The notes: generated from the sequence alone by a model not told the origin. DNA of 55,722 nucleotides from Xylophilus sp. (GCA_009914555.1 WNDY01000030.1:1-55722); one strand, 5' to 3'. Shown: positions 1 to 9,287, counted from the first letter of the stretch. Numbers and translations are program-made.

Positions 1-212
1 AACTGCGCGTCGTAGCGCAGCAGGCCCTCGGTGACCTTGGCGCTGATGGTGCGGATGTCGGTGTTGGTCTCGGTCAGCGACAGCAGCGACGTGGGCTCGG
101 TGGCCGCAATGGTCAGCGTGCCGCCGGGCTGCGGCGCCTGGGCGGCGGCCGACAGGGCGGCGATCAGGGCGATGGCGGCGGCCGCGCATCGCCAAGCGTG
201 CAGGAGGGACAT
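1..212 (-). CDS. ABC transporter solute-binding protein, family 5 (partial, N-terminus only)
   Basis: The first 70 residues of a secreted binding protein run off the left edge. The sequence opens with a hydrophobic signal peptide ending near ALSAAAQA, followed by GGTLTIAATEPTSLL and KVTEGLLRYD. These match the start of the family-5 (DppA/OppA/GsiB-like) fold and resemble the starts of the two full-length homologues at 1573-3141 and 6273-7865. The ATG at 212 is preceded by a GGAG element. It lies 99 bp downstream of the SfnB-type gene on the same strand, so it may belong to the same transcript. Any permease and ATPase genes would lie further left, outside the window. The substrate is unknown; an organosulfur compound is inferred from context only. 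Confidence 0.8.
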   Translation of the reverse strand, partial: MSLLHAWRCAAAAIALIAALSAAAQAPQPGGTLTIAATEPTSLLSLTETNTDIRTISAKVTEGLLRYDAQ

Positions 213-311
213 GGTGGCTTCTCCGGTGGTGCGCTCGGCGCCTCCGCATTCAACCAAAGCACGTCCCGGCAAACGCTTCTTTCGATATGCGGTTCCCGTT
301 GGTGCGGTCCG

Positions 312-1550
312 TCAGGCGAGCCGGCCTCGGGCAAGGTAGTGGCCGCCGATCAGCGGGTACTTCCAGTGCACCGGATCGTGCACCGTGTGCGTGCGGGCAT
401 TGCGCCAGTGGCGGTCCAGGCCGTGCTGGGCGCGCGTGGAGCTCGCGCCGCCGAGCTGGAAGATCACGTTGCTCGCGAGCAGCGCGGCCTCGGTCGTGAG
501 GATCTTGGCCTCGGCGAGCGCGACGGTGGCCTCGTCGCGCGCGGCCGCGTCGCCGCCCTGGGCCGCGTCGAACAGCCGCGTGCCGCGCTCCAGCAGCGCC
601 TCGGCCGCATGCACGCGCACAACGAGGTTGCCGACCTCCTGGCGCACGTAGGGGTCGTCCACGGCCTGCTGCACGCCGGCGCGGCCGTGGCCGCGCGCGC
701 GGCCGCGGGTGTAGGCGATGGCGTCGTCGGCGGCGGCGCGGGCGATGCCGAGGTCGATGGCGCTGTGCACCAGGTCCGGCAGGCCGAAGCTGCCCGAGAT
801 TGCGCGGGCGCGCTCGCTGTCGAGCACGCGGCCCGGCTCCACCACCACGCCCTCGGCCACCAGCGTGCCGCTGGCCGTGGTGCGCTGACCGAAGCCGTCC
901 CAGTCGTCCACGATTGAGAGGCCCGGCGCGTGGCGGTCGAGCACGGCAGTGACGGCGCGGCCGACCTCGTCCACCGCGCCGACCGAGACCAAGTGCGAGA
1001 ACAGCGCGCCGGTCGCGTAGAACTTGCAGCCGTCGAGCACGTAGTTGCCGTCGGCGCGCCGCACCAGCGTGGTCGTGGTGACGCCCGAGCGCGGCCCGCC
1101 GGCCTCGGCATGGCCGTTGCCCCAGCGCCAGCCGGCCAGTACCTTGCCGAACAGCTCGGCCTGCTGCGCGGGCGTGCCGACCGCCTCGACGATGGCATTG
1201 GCCAGCAGGATGCTGAGGAACAGCTGGCCGAGCGACGGATCGGCCTCGGACACGGTGGCGACCACGCGGCCGACCGTGGTGTACGACACGCCCGCGCCGC
1301 CGTGGCTGCGTGGCACGCGCAGCGCGAGCAGGCCGCTGTGCGACAGCGCGTCGAGCTCGGCCCAGGGCAGGCGGCGCTCGCGGTCGCGCAGCAGCGCACC
1401 GGTACGGAAATCGGCCGCAAGCTGCCGGGCGACGTCGATCGCCTCGGCGTCGTCGGCGATGCGGTGCGCCGGCATGGCCGGCGGGTCCACGCGGTACGCG
1501 GCAGGCTCATGGGACGGGGAGGTGGCGGCGTGCAGGTCGGTATTGCTCAT
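312..1550 (-). CDS. SfnB-family FMN/FAD-dependent oxidoreductase (sulfur acquisition)
   Basis: A 412-residue protein with the acyl-CoA dehydrogenase/DszC fold. The N-terminal helical part (to about residue 125) is followed by GNGHAEAGG and the KFYATGALFSH flavin-binding segment. The C-terminal helical domain contains the RTHTVHDPVHWKYPLIGGHY stretch typical of SfnB and related reduced-flavin monooxygenases rather than true acyl-CoA dehydrogenases. SfnB relatives are induced by sulfate starvation and help release sulfur from sulfones and sulfides. The gene starts 22 bp after the stop of the upstream binding-protein gene, so the two are probably co-transcribed leftwards. The exact substrate cannot be read from sequence. 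A flavin reductase partner is not present in the window. Confidence 0.82.
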   Translation of the reverse strand: MSNTDLHAATSPSHEPAAYRVDPPAMPAHRIADDAEAIDVARQLAADFRTGALLRDRERRLPWAELDALSHSGLLALRVPRSHGGAGVSYTTVGRVVATVSEADPSLGQLFLSILLANAIVEAVGTPAQQAELFGKVLAGWRWGNGHAEAGGPRSGVTTTTLVRRADGNYVLDGCKFYATGALFSHLVSVGAVDEVGRAVTAVLDRHAPGLSIVDDWDGFGQRTTASGTLVAEGVVVEPGRVLDSERARAISGSFGLPDLVHSAIDLGIARAAADDAIAYTRGRARGHGRAGVQQAVDDPYVRQEVGNLVVRVHAAEALLERGTRLFDAAQGGDAAARDEATVALAEAKILTTEAALLASNVIFQLGGASSTRAQHGLDRHWRNARTHTVHDPVHWKYPLIGGHYLARGRLA

Positions 1551-1572
1551 GGAGGATGCCGGGGAAAAGGGT

Positions 1573-3141
1573 TCAGGCCAGCCAGGCGTTGGCGAAGTTG
1601 CCGTACAGCCCTTCGGCCGAATCGAGGAAGTCGCGCAGGCGGCGCTGGCTCACGACGACACGCGCACCGGCGACCAGCGGGATGCGCGGCAGGTCGGCCT
1701 GCGCGAGCTGCTGGAAGCGCACGTAGTGCGCGCGGCGCTTCGCCGGGTCGAGCTCGGTCTGCGCGGCTTCGAGCGCGGCATCCACCGCCGGGTTGGCATA
1801 GTGGGTGCCGTTGGAGAAGGCCACGCCGGGCTGGAAGTTCTTCGACCAGTACCAGCGCTGGGTGCCGATGGCCGGGTCCGGGCCCGAGGTGCCGCCGATG
1901 ATGGCGGTGTCCCAGTCGCGGCGCGTGTAGATGCGTTGGATGAACTCGGGGAAGTCCTGCGTGCGCACCTCCAGCCGCACGCCGATGCGCGCGAGCGCGG
2001 CGCGCAGGTACTGCGCGGTCTGCAGGCTCTCGGCACCGGGCGTGGGGTCGTTGCGCACGGTCAGGCGCAGGCCGTCGCGGCCGCGCTTCAAACCCGCCTC
2101 GTCGAGCAGCGCCTCGGCGCGCTTCGGGTCGTACGGATACTTCGGCACGTCGTCGGTGGCGAAGGCGGCGAGCGCCGGCGGGATCGGCGACTCGGCCACA
2201 CGGCCGAAGCCGTAGTAGATGCTGCGGAGGATGAACTGCCGGTCGATCGCATGGGCGAACGCGCGGCGCACCCGCACGTCCTGGAACACCGGGCGGTCGA
2301 GGTTGAACTCCAGCGCGGTGAGCGAGGCCGAATAGGCCTCGTCGATCGCCGTGACCGCGAGTGACGGGTTGGCCTTCAGGCGCGCGATGTTGGCGAGCGT
2401 GGTGGTGCCCAGGTGCACCTCGCCGGTCTCCAGCGCCGCGCCGGTGGCCGCGGCGTCGGGCACGCTGCGCAAGACGATGCGGTCGAGCTTCGGCCGCGGC
2501 GCGTCCCAGTAGCGGGTGTTGCGCTCCAGCTCGATGAAGCTGCCGCGCTGGCGCCGCGCGAAGCGGAACGGCCCGGTGTCCACCGGCGCGGCGTTGCGCG
2601 GGTTGGCCAGCGGGTTGCCGGCGTCGGCATAGAGGTGGCGCGGGATCACCTGCGACTCGATCGAGCTCAGCGCCGCCAGCAGGTAGGGCGCGGGCCGGGA
2701 CAGCCGCAGCACGGCGGTGAGCGCATCGGGCGTGTCCACCGCCGCCACGTTGGCGAAGGTGGAGCGGCCGCGGCCGTTGTACTTCTTCCAGACCTCCAGC
2801 ACCGACCAGGCCACGTCGGCCGAACCGAACGGCCGGCCGTCGTGCCATTGCACGCCCGGGCGCAGGTGCAGCGTGAGCGCGAGCCCGTCGGCGCTGAAGC
2901 CCCAGCGCACGGCCAGCCGCGGGCGCGGACGCAGGTCGTCGTCGAACGTCAGCAGGCCGTCGAAGAGCTTGCTCGACACCGTGTAGATCGCGCCTTCGGT
3001 GGAGAAGGCATTGGTCAGCGACTGCGGCTCGTTGGGCTGGGCGATCACGAGCGTGCCGGACGGCATATCGGGGTATGCCCTGGATGCGCCTGCGGCAAGG
3101 GCGCTTCCGAGCCATACCCTGCGGTTGATGAGAAAGGTCAT
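1573..3141 (-). CDS. ABC transporter solute-binding protein, family 5 (copy A)
   Basis: A 522-residue periplasmic binding protein. The N-terminus MTFLINRRVWLGSALAAGA has an RR pair before a hydrophobic stretch, so export is by Sec or possibly Tat. Typical family-5 landmarks follow: SGTLVIAQPNEP, LRPGVQWHDGRPFGSADV, NTRYWDAPRPKLDRIVLR, VRVRRAFAHAIDRQFI and YWSKNFQPGVAFSNG. Start: the open frame extends far upstream, but that part is antisense to the TonB receptor; the ATG at 3141 gives a normal signal peptide and normal length. Copy B at 6273-7865 is closely similar and lies on the opposite strand beyond the receptor gene. Family-5 proteins usually bind peptides, glutathione, nickel chelates or opines; the neighbours suggest an organosulfur ligand. 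Confidence 0.85.
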   Translation of the reverse strand: MTFLINRRVWLGSALAAGASRAYPDMPSGTLVIAQPNEPQSLTNAFSTEGAIYTVSSKLFDGLLTFDDDLRPRPRLAVRWGFSADGLALTLHLRPGVQWHDGRPFGSADVAWSVLEVWKKYNGRGRSTFANVAAVDTPDALTAVLRLSRPAPYLLAALSSIESQVIPRHLYADAGNPLANPRNAAPVDTGPFRFARRQRGSFIELERNTRYWDAPRPKLDRIVLRSVPDAAATGAALETGEVHLGTTTLANIARLKANPSLAVTAIDEAYSASLTALEFNLDRPVFQDVRVRRAFAHAIDRQFILRSIYYGFGRVAESPIPPALAAFATDDVPKYPYDPKRAEALLDEAGLKRGRDGLRLTVRNDPTPGAESLQTAQYLRAALARIGVRLEVRTQDFPEFIQRIYTRRDWDTAIIGGTSGPDPAIGTQRWYWSKNFQPGVAFSNGTHYANPAVDAALEAAQTELDPAKRRAHYVRFQQLAQADLPRIPLVAGARVVVSQRRLRDFLDSAEGLYGNFANAWLA

Positions 3142-3720
3142 GGTCTGGTGGAGTGGGAAGGCAGAAGAGGGGCGCCGGGCACGCCGCACCACGACTGCGG
3201 GGGTCGGCGTCCCCTGCGCAATGGCTGGCTGCAGCGGAGGTGGCGCGGCCTGCGACCGCGGGCGCTGCGTGCAGCCTTCATGCCAGCGGCCCGGGCCGTT
3301 TCCACGGCGGCCGCAGCTGCGGCGGCGCACGCCGGCCGCGCCGCGCGGTTTTGCACCGGCGCGGTCAGCCATGCTGCAAACACAGCACGCGCCTTGGTGT
3401 CGTTGACGCAACGCATGCGAAGTCGCGACATTCGGCCAGCGAGATTGCTTATGCGGGCGCCGGCGCTGCACCACTGACAGCAGCACGGCGGCCCGTGCGG
3501 AGGTGCTGCGGGTGCAGATTCGGCGGATGGATTCGCACACCTGTTGCTGCACCTGCAACTGCCGCATCGCCAGCGCCGGACTGCGCGCCGCGCAGCCCGG
3601 CGTCCATGGCACGGCCGCTGCTAAACGGTGGACTGCTGCGCGGCAGGCCATCCCACCGGCCTTGCGCAGTCGAACCCACCACCGCCATACGCATACCGCA
3701 TTCGCTCGAGAGGAACCGCC
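3142..3720. promoter_or_regulatory. Divergent intergenic region between binding protein A and TonB receptor
   Basis: This 579-bp stretch without a credible gene separates the leftward binding-protein/sfnB-like unit from the rightward receptor/monooxygenase unit and must hold both promoters. A possible -35 (TTGACG at about 3413) is visible, but no convincing -10 at standard spacing. Around 3300-3330 there is a GC-rich self-complementary run (GCCGCAGCTGCGGC). Reading frames through it have no signal peptide or family resemblance and look like antisense noise. A GAGAGGAA ribosome-binding site ends 6 bp before the receptor start. Confidence 0.55.
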
Positions 3721-6258
3721 TTGAAGCACCCGATCCGATCCACCCCCGTCGCCCGTGCGGTCGCCGCGCTGCGGCCCGCTGCGCCGCTGGCCGCGCGCGG
3801 CCTCGCCGGCGTGGGCCTGCTGCTGGCTTCGCAGGGCCTGCTGGCCCAGACCACCGAGGCCTCCGCGCCCGCCACCGCGGTGCTCGACGAGGTGATCGTC
3901 GTGACCGGCAACCGCGGCGATGCCAAGAGCGTCACCGAAAGCCTCAACCCGATCAGCGTGGTGAGCGAACAGGAACTCGCGCGCACCGGCAAGCAGAACC
4001 TGCGCGACGCGCTCTCCGCGCTCGAACCCTCCTACGGCAACGTGCCGCAGTTCAAGGGCCAGCAGGGCCTGGCGGTGAACACGGCCTCGCTGCGCGGCCT
4101 CTCGGGCAACCATGTGCTGGTGCTGGTCAACGGCAAGCGCCGCCATGCCTCGGCCGTCGTCATCTCGGGCATCGGCGGCACCGGCACCGACCTCGACCTG
4201 ATCCCCGTGTCGGCCGTCAAGCGCATCGAGGTGCTCAGGGACGGCGCGTCCGCCCAGTATGGCTCCGACGCGCTCGCGGGCGTGATCAACATCATCCTCA
4301 AGGACGCCGACGAGGGCGGCAGCGCCAGCATCACCTACGGCCAGTACGGCAGCGGCGCCCACGTGGGCGGCCTGGGCCACTACGGGCGCACAGGCACGCT
4401 GCAGATCAACAAGGGGCTCAAACTCGGCGAGGACGGCGGCTTCCTCAACCTCAGCGCCGACCTCCTGCTGCAGCAGGACACCAACATCGCCGGCCCGGTG
4501 CCGACGAGCACGCTGCTCTACCCCTCGGGCGACGCGCGCGAAAGCACGGCCAACCGCTACCGGCAGATCATGGGCCAGCCCAACGTCAATGCCAAGAACG
4601 TGGCCTACAACCTCGAACTGCCGCTGCCCCAGGGCCGCACGCTCTACTCGTTCGGCACCTTCAGCCACCGCGACTCCTACGGCTTCGGCACCTACCGCAC
4701 GCCGGCGGCGTCGCAGAACCTGATCGACATCTACCCCGAGGGCTTCCTGCCCGAGTTCGGCGTGCAGGACCACGACTACCAGGTCGCCGCCGGGGTGCGC
4801 GGCAACGACGGGGGCTGGAAGTGGGACCTGAGCACCACGCTCGGCAACGACAACGCGTCGATCTACAACAACAACACGCTCAGCGGCTCCTACGGCTCCG
4901 CCACCAAGCGCAACTTCTACCTGGGCGCGGAGCACTATGCCGAGTGGACGACCAACGCCGACATCTCGCGCGAGATCGATACCGGCTGGTTCGACAAGCC
5001 GCTGACCGTCTCCCTCGGATACGAGCACCGGCTGTCCACCTTCAAGATCCTCGCGGGCGAGGAGCAGTCCTGGAACTACGGCGGCGTGGTGCCGTCCACG
5101 GGCCAGTGGGCGGGCCAGCCGATCACCGCCGGCTCCGCCGGCATGGCCGGCCTTTCGCCCGAGGCCGCGGGCTCGTGGCGCCGCACGACCGATGCCGCCT
5201 ACATCGACCTGACGCAGGCCGTCACGCAGGACTGGACGCTCTCCACGGCCGCGCGCTTCGAGCACTACGACGACGTGGGCAACGTGCCCTCGGGCAAGGT
5301 TTCGACGCGCTACAAGGTCTCGCCGACCCTCGCGGTGCGCGGCTCGCTGAGCAACGGCTTCGCCGCGCCCTCGCTGCAGAACACCTACTACACCAACATT
5401 TCCGCGGGCTGGAACCGGGACACCAACACCGGCGAGTGGGTGCAGGGCCGCGGCGGGCTGCGCCCCGCCTCGAACGAATATTCGCGGGCGCTCGGGGCCA
5501 CCGACCTGCGGCCCGAGAAGTCGCGCGACCTGAGCCTGGGGTTCGTGTGGACCCCGGCCAAGGGCACGAACGTGACGGTCGATGCCTACCAGATCGACAT
5601 CCGCGACCGCATCGTGCAGTCCACGACCCTCAACTACAGCACCCCGGCCGTCAATGCCATCCTGGCCGCCGCGGGCCTTGACTCGCAGAACGTGAGCTAC
5701 TTCACCAATGCGGGCGACACGGTCACGCGCGGGCTCGACCTCGTGGTGGACCACACGCAGAACCTCGGTGGGCTCGGCGCCATCAAGTGGGTGTTCACCG
5801 ACAGCGTGCTGTCCACCAAGATCAAGAAGCTCAACAACCCGGCCGTGCTGACGGCCGCGGGCATCTCGCTCGTCGGCCGCGACGTCGTGAGCAAGCTCAC
5901 CGAGGCGCAGCCCAAGAACCGGTTCACGATTTCGGGCAACTGGGTCTACAACGACTGGGACGTGCTGCTCAAGGTGCGGCACTACGGCAAGTCGGTCACG
6001 CGCAACGCCACCGCGGCCGACCGCGACGAGTACAACCCCGCGGCGACCCTCGTCGATACCACCGTCGGCTACTGGATCAACGACAAGACCAAGCTGTCGA
6101 TCGGCGTGAACAACCTGTTCGACCACCGGCCGAACCAGCTCACCGATGCGGCCGTCAAGTATTTCGGCTTCCCGGTGGACCGGCCGAACTACACCTGGAC
6201 CGCGCCCTACGACAACAACGGCCGCTACGTCTTCGCGCGGCTCGACGTATCGTTCTGA
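3721..6258 (+). CDS. TonB-dependent outer-membrane receptor
   Basis: An 845-residue outer-membrane receptor that would import a ligand using energy from TonB-ExbBD. A signal peptide (hydrophobic to GLLLASQGLLAQ) is followed by the TonB-box-like DEVIVVTGNRG. The plug domain follows with LVNGKRRHASAVVISG, VKRIEVLRDGASAQYGSDA and GVINIILKD, then a long beta-barrel with alternating aromatic strands, ending NNGRYVFARLDVSF with the terminal Phe typical of barrels. The start is set at TTG 3721 because AGAGGAACCGCC precedes it and it begins a good signal peptide; a longer form from 3628 would add an unlikely leader. The binding protein B gene follows after 14 bp, so uptake across both membranes appears to be encoded together. 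Ligand unknown. Confidence 0.9.
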   Translation: MKHPIRSTPVARAVAALRPAAPLAARGLAGVGLLLASQGLLAQTTEASAPATAVLDEVIVVTGNRGDAKSVTESLNPISVVSEQELARTGKQNLRDALSALEPSYGNVPQFKGQQGLAVNTASLRGLSGNHVLVLVNGKRRHASAVVISGIGGTGTDLDLIPVSAVKRIEVLRDGASAQYGSDALAGVINIILKDADEGGSASITYGQYGSGAHVGGLGHYGRTGTLQINKGLKLGEDGGFLNLSADLLLQQDTNIAGPVPTSTLLYPSGDARESTANRYRQIMGQPNVNAKNVAYNLELPLPQGRTLYSFGTFSHRDSYGFGTYRTPAASQNLIDIYPEGFLPEFGVQDHDYQVAAGVRGNDGGWKWDLSTTLGNDNASIYNNNTLSGSYGSATKRNFYLGAEHYAEWTTNADISREIDTGWFDKPLTVSLGYEHRLSTFKILAGEEQSWNYGGVVPSTGQWAGQPITAGSAGMAGLSPEAAGSWRRTTDAAYIDLTQAVTQDWTLSTAARFEHYDDVGNVPSGKVSTRYKVSPTLAVRGSLSNGFAAPSLQNTYYTNISAGWNRDTNTGEWVQGRGGLRPASNEYSRALGATDLRPEKSRDLSLGFVWTPAKGTNVTVDAYQIDIRDRIVQSTTLNYSTPAVNAILAAAGLDSQNVSYFTNAGDTVTRGLDLVVDHTQNLGGLGAIKWVFTDSVLSTKIKKLNNPAVLTAAGISLVGRDVVSKLTEAQPKNRFTISGNWVYNDWDVLLKVRHYGKSVTRNATAADRDEYNPAATLVDTTVGYWINDKTKLSIGVNNLFDHRPNQLTDAAVKYFGFPVDRPNYTWTAPYDNNGRYVFARLDVSF

Positions 6259-6272
6259 TACAGTCCAAGAGT

Positions 6273-7865
6273 ATGGCGCTGCAGTGCTTTTCCATCAACC
6301 GCCGTGGGGCTATACTCTCCGCGATATCGGCAGCTGCCAGCCCGTTGGCCGCAGCCGGCGCGCCGGTGCGCGGCGGCACGCTGGTGATCGGCCCGGGGCC
6401 GGAGCTCACGACGCCGCTGACCAGCGCGATCACCACGGCCGGGCTCGCGCAGACCGTCTCGGGCAAGATCTTCGACGGCCTGCTCACGTTCGACGCGCAG
6501 CTGCGCCCGCAGCCGCAGCTCGCGACGGGCTGGAGCGAGGCGGCCGACGGCCGCTCCATCACCTTCCGCCTGCGCCCCGGCGTGAAGTGGCACGACGGCG
6601 CGCCGTTCACCTCGGCCGACGTGGCCTTCTCGGCGCTCGAAGCCTGGAAGAAGTACCACAGCCGCGGCCGTTCCACCTTCGCGCCCGTCGAGGCGGTGGA
6701 CACGCCCGACGCGCTGACCGCCGTCTTCCGCCTGTCGCAGCCCGCGCCGTACCTGATCGCGGCGCTGATGTCGGGCGTGGAGGCGCAGGTGATCCCGCGC
6801 CACGTGTTCGGCCGCGGCGACATCCTGGCCAACCCGGCGCTCAACGCGCCGATCGGCACCGGGCCGTTCCGCTTCGTGCGCTGGGAGCGCGGCAGCCACA
6901 TCGTGCTGGAGCGCAATGCCGGCTACTGGGACGCGCCGCGCCCGTACCTCGACCGCGTGATCCTGCGCTTCACCGCCGACCCGGCGGCCAACGCCGCGGC
7001 GCTGGAGGCCGGGGAGGTGCACATCGGCCTGCTCGTGCCTTTCGCCGACTATGCGCGGCTCGGCCGGCTGCCCGGCCTCCAGGTCATCCGGCAACCGCTG
7101 AACTATGCCGCCAGCGTCAACGTGCTCGGCTTCAACCTCGACCGGCCCGTGCTGCGCGACGTGCGCGTGCGCCAGGCGTTCGCCCATGCGGTGGACCGCG
7201 AGGCCATCGTGCGCAGCATCTGGCACGGCCTGGCGACGCCGGCCGAGTCGCCGATCGCGCCCTCGCTCGACGGCTTCGCCGCGCGGGACATTCCGCGCTA
7301 TCCGCTCGACCTCGCGCGCGCCGAAGCCCTGCTGGAGCAGGCCGGCCTGCCGCGCAAGGGCCGCGGCCCGCGCCTGGTGGTCACCTGCGACGCCGCGCCC
7401 ACCGGCCCGCTCCCGGCCGTCGGCCAGCTGCTGCGCAGCAACCTCGCGAAGATCGGCGTGGACCTGCGGGTGCGCTCGTCGGACTTTGCCGAGTTCGTCA
7501 ACCGCGTCTACACCCGGCGCGACTTCGACACCGCGCTCTACGGCGGCAGCACCGGCCCGGACCCGACCATCGGCATCCAGCGCTACTACTGGTCGAAAAA
7601 CTTCCAGCCCGGCGTGGCCTTCTCCAACGGCGAGCACTACGCGAGCGCCGAGGCCGACCGCCTGCTCGAAGCTGCGCAGACCGAGCGCGACGCCGCCCGG
7701 CGCCGCGACCTCTTCGCGCAGCTCCAGCGCCGCGTGCTGGCCGACCTGCCGCGCATACCGCTGCTGCAGCAGGACTCGGTGCTGGTACAGAGCCGCCGCG
7801 TGCAGGGCGTGGCCAACGTCGACGACGTGCGCGGCAACCTCGCCAGCGCCTGGCTCGCCGCATAA
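6273..7865 (+). CDS. ABC transporter solute-binding protein, family 5 (copy B)
   Basis: A 530-residue periplasmic binding protein, a paralogue of copy A: both contain YWSKNFQPGVAFSNG, GPDP[AT]IG and TRRD[WF]DTA at the same positions. The N-terminus has INRRGAILSAISAAASPLA, an RR followed by a hydrophobic core. Landmarks are GGTLVIGPGPE, LRPGVKWHDGAPFTSADV, NAGYWDAPRPYLDRVIL and VRVRQAFAHAVDREAIV. It lies 14 bp after the TonB receptor and 20 bp before a flavin monooxygenase gene, so these are one transcription unit. No permease or ATPase gene accompanies it here, so it must share components encoded elsewhere. The substrate is inferred to be an organosulfur molecule, from context only. Confidence 0.87.
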   Translation: MALQCFSINRRGAILSAISAAASPLAAAGAPVRGGTLVIGPGPELTTPLTSAITTAGLAQTVSGKIFDGLLTFDAQLRPQPQLATGWSEAADGRSITFRLRPGVKWHDGAPFTSADVAFSALEAWKKYHSRGRSTFAPVEAVDTPDALTAVFRLSQPAPYLIAALMSGVEAQVIPRHVFGRGDILANPALNAPIGTGPFRFVRWERGSHIVLERNAGYWDAPRPYLDRVILRFTADPAANAAALEAGEVHIGLLVPFADYARLGRLPGLQVIRQPLNYAASVNVLGFNLDRPVLRDVRVRQAFAHAVDREAIVRSIWHGLATPAESPIAPSLDGFAARDIPRYPLDLARAEALLEQAGLPRKGRGPRLVVTCDAAPTGPLPAVGQLLRSNLAKIGVDLRVRSSDFAEFVNRVYTRRDFDTALYGGSTGPDPTIGIQRYYWSKNFQPGVAFSNGEHYASAEADRLLEAAQTERDAARRRDLFAQLQRRVLADLPRIPLLQQDSVLVQSRRVQGVANVDDVRGNLASAWLAA

Positions 7866-7885
7866 ATTCCAGGAGAGACCTATCC

Positions 7886-9202
7886 ATGACCACCACCGCG
7901 CCCCGCCAGCTCCACCTCAACATCAACGCGCTCAACGCCGGCGTCTACGCCTCGGCCTGGCGCTGGCCGGCGAGCGACCCCGGCGGCTTCGCCGACCTCG
8001 GCCACTACCTGCGCATCGCCCGGCTCGCGGAAAAAGCGAAGTTCGACGCGATCTTCCTGGCCGACACGCCGGCGATCAAGGACCGCATCGACCTGCGGCC
8101 GATCAACGCGCTCGAACCCACCGTGGTGCTCGCCGCCATCGCCGCGAGCACCACGCACCTGGGCCTGATCGGCACTGCGTCCACGAGCTTCAACGAGCCC
8201 TACAACATCGCCCGGCGCTTCGCCACGCTCGACCGCATCAGCGGCGGCCGCGCGGCCTGGAACATCGTGACCACCGGCGTGGACGAGGCCGCGCGCAACT
8301 TCGGCCAGGACGCGATCGCCGCGCACGGCCAGCGCTACGAGCGCGCCGCGGAGTTCGCCGACGTGGTGCGCCGGCTCTGGCATTCGTGGGACGACGACGC
8401 GCTGGTCGGCGACAAGGCGCGCGCGCTGCTGGTGGACCCGGCGAAGCTCCATGCGGTCGACCACCACGGCGAATACTTCCGCGTGCAGGGCGCGCTGACC
8501 ACGCCGCGCTCACCGCAGGGCCATCCGGTGCTGGTGCAGGCCGGCGGCTCCGACGACGGCCGCGGGCTCGCGGCCCGGCATGCCGAGGCGATCTTCACCG
8601 TCTCGCAGACGATCGAAGACGGCGTGGCCTATGCCAAGGACGTGCGCGAGCGCGCCACGCGGCTGGGCCGCAACGGCGCGGGCATCGTGCTGCTGCCGGG
8701 CCTCTCCACCGTGATCGGCGACACCGAGGCCGCCGCGCGCCAGCGTCACGAGGCGCTGGCCGACCTGATCCCGCCGGCCTATGGGTTCGCGCGCCTGAGC
8801 AGCGTGCTGCACCGCGACGTCTCCACGCTGGACCTCGACGCACCGCTGCCCGACGACCTGGCGCCGCCGGCCGACGGCCACCACACGGCTTTTCATTCGA
8901 CCGTGGGCCTGGCGCGGCGCGAGAACCTCACGCTGCGCCAGCTGCTGCGCCGGCTGGGCGGCGGCATCGGCCACCGCGTGGTGATCGGCACCCCCGAGCA
9001 GGTGGCCGACGACATCGCACGCTGGTTCGCCGCCGGCGCGGCCGACGGCTTCAACCTCATGCCCGACGTGCTGGCCGACGGCTTCGAGGCGTTCACCGAG
9101 CAGGTCGTGCCGCTGCTCCAGCGCAAGGGCATCTTCCGCCGCGAGTACGAGCACACGACGCTGCGCGGCCACCTGGGCCTCGGTGCGCCCGAGAAGCCAT
9201 GA
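7886..9202 (+). CDS. LLM-class FMN-dependent monooxygenase (NtaA/SnaA/DmoA type), copy 1
   Basis: A 438-residue TIM-barrel flavin monooxygenase that would use FMNH2 supplied by a separate reductase. Family landmarks: AEKAKFDAIFLADTP near residue 50, NEPYNIARRFATLDRISGGR, AAWNIVTTG, ARNFGQ, RYERAAEF, PQGHPVLVQAG, FTVSQTIEDG and the C-terminal ADGFNLMPD. This subgroup contains nitrilotriacetate, dibenzothiophene-sulfone and dimethylsulfide monooxygenases, which split C-N or C-S bonds. An AGGAGAGA ribosome-binding site 8 bp upstream supports the ATG at 7886. It sits 20 bp after binding protein B. With the SfnB-type gene and the second monooxygenase at 10499, sulfur release from an imported organosulfur compound is the most economical role. 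Confidence 0.88.
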   Translation: MTTTAPRQLHLNINALNAGVYASAWRWPASDPGGFADLGHYLRIARLAEKAKFDAIFLADTPAIKDRIDLRPINALEPTVVLAAIAASTTHLGLIGTASTSFNEPYNIARRFATLDRISGGRAAWNIVTTGVDEAARNFGQDAIAAHGQRYERAAEFADVVRRLWHSWDDDALVGDKARALLVDPAKLHAVDHHGEYFRVQGALTTPRSPQGHPVLVQAGGSDDGRGLAARHAEAIFTVSQTIEDGVAYAKDVRERATRLGRNGAGIVLLPGLSTVIGDTEAAARQRHEALADLIPPAYGFARLSSVLHRDVSTLDLDAPLPDDLAPPADGHHTAFHSTVGLARRENLTLRQLLRRLGGGIGHRVVIGTPEQVADDIARWFAAGAADGFNLMPDVLADGFEAFTEQVVPLLQRKGIFRREYEHTTLRGHLGLGAPEKP

Positions 9203-9234
9203 CCCCCACGCGCTCCCGCTGCGCGCGGTCCGTC

Positions 9235-9256
9235 GCCCCCCGCGGGGGCCGTTTTT
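9235..9256 (+). terminator. Hairpin plus T-run between monooxygenase 1 and the JmjC gene
   Basis: GCCCCC (9235-9240) pairs with GGGGGC (9244-9249) around a CGC loop, followed after CG by TTTTT. This fits a short intrinsic terminator or attenuator within the operon. The whole 85-bp gap (9203-9287, starting CCCCCACGCGCTCCCGCTGCG and continuing to GGGGCGGCCCGGCG) looks like a dispersed intergenic element I associate with Comamonadaceae genomes. That dispersal is recalled, not checked. Confidence 0.6.
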
Positions 9257-9287
9257 CGCCTTGGGGCGGCCCGGCGGCGAAAAAGCC

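Noticed and set aside
2413..3477. Plus-strand open frame of about 350 codons opposite binding protein A
   Set aside because: Arg/His/Gly-rich shadow translation with no recognisable domain; the opposite strand encodes a clear protein.
3142..6126. Long minus-strand open frame continuing the binding protein A gene upstream by nearly 1000 codons
   Set aside because: It is wholly antisense to the TonB receptor, has no family motifs, and results from the scarcity of stop codons in GC-rich DNA. The real start is at 3141.
6225..7637. Minus-strand open frame of about 470 codons opposite binding protein B
   Set aside because: Shadow of a well-supported plus-strand gene; composition is typical of antisense frames in GC-rich genomes.
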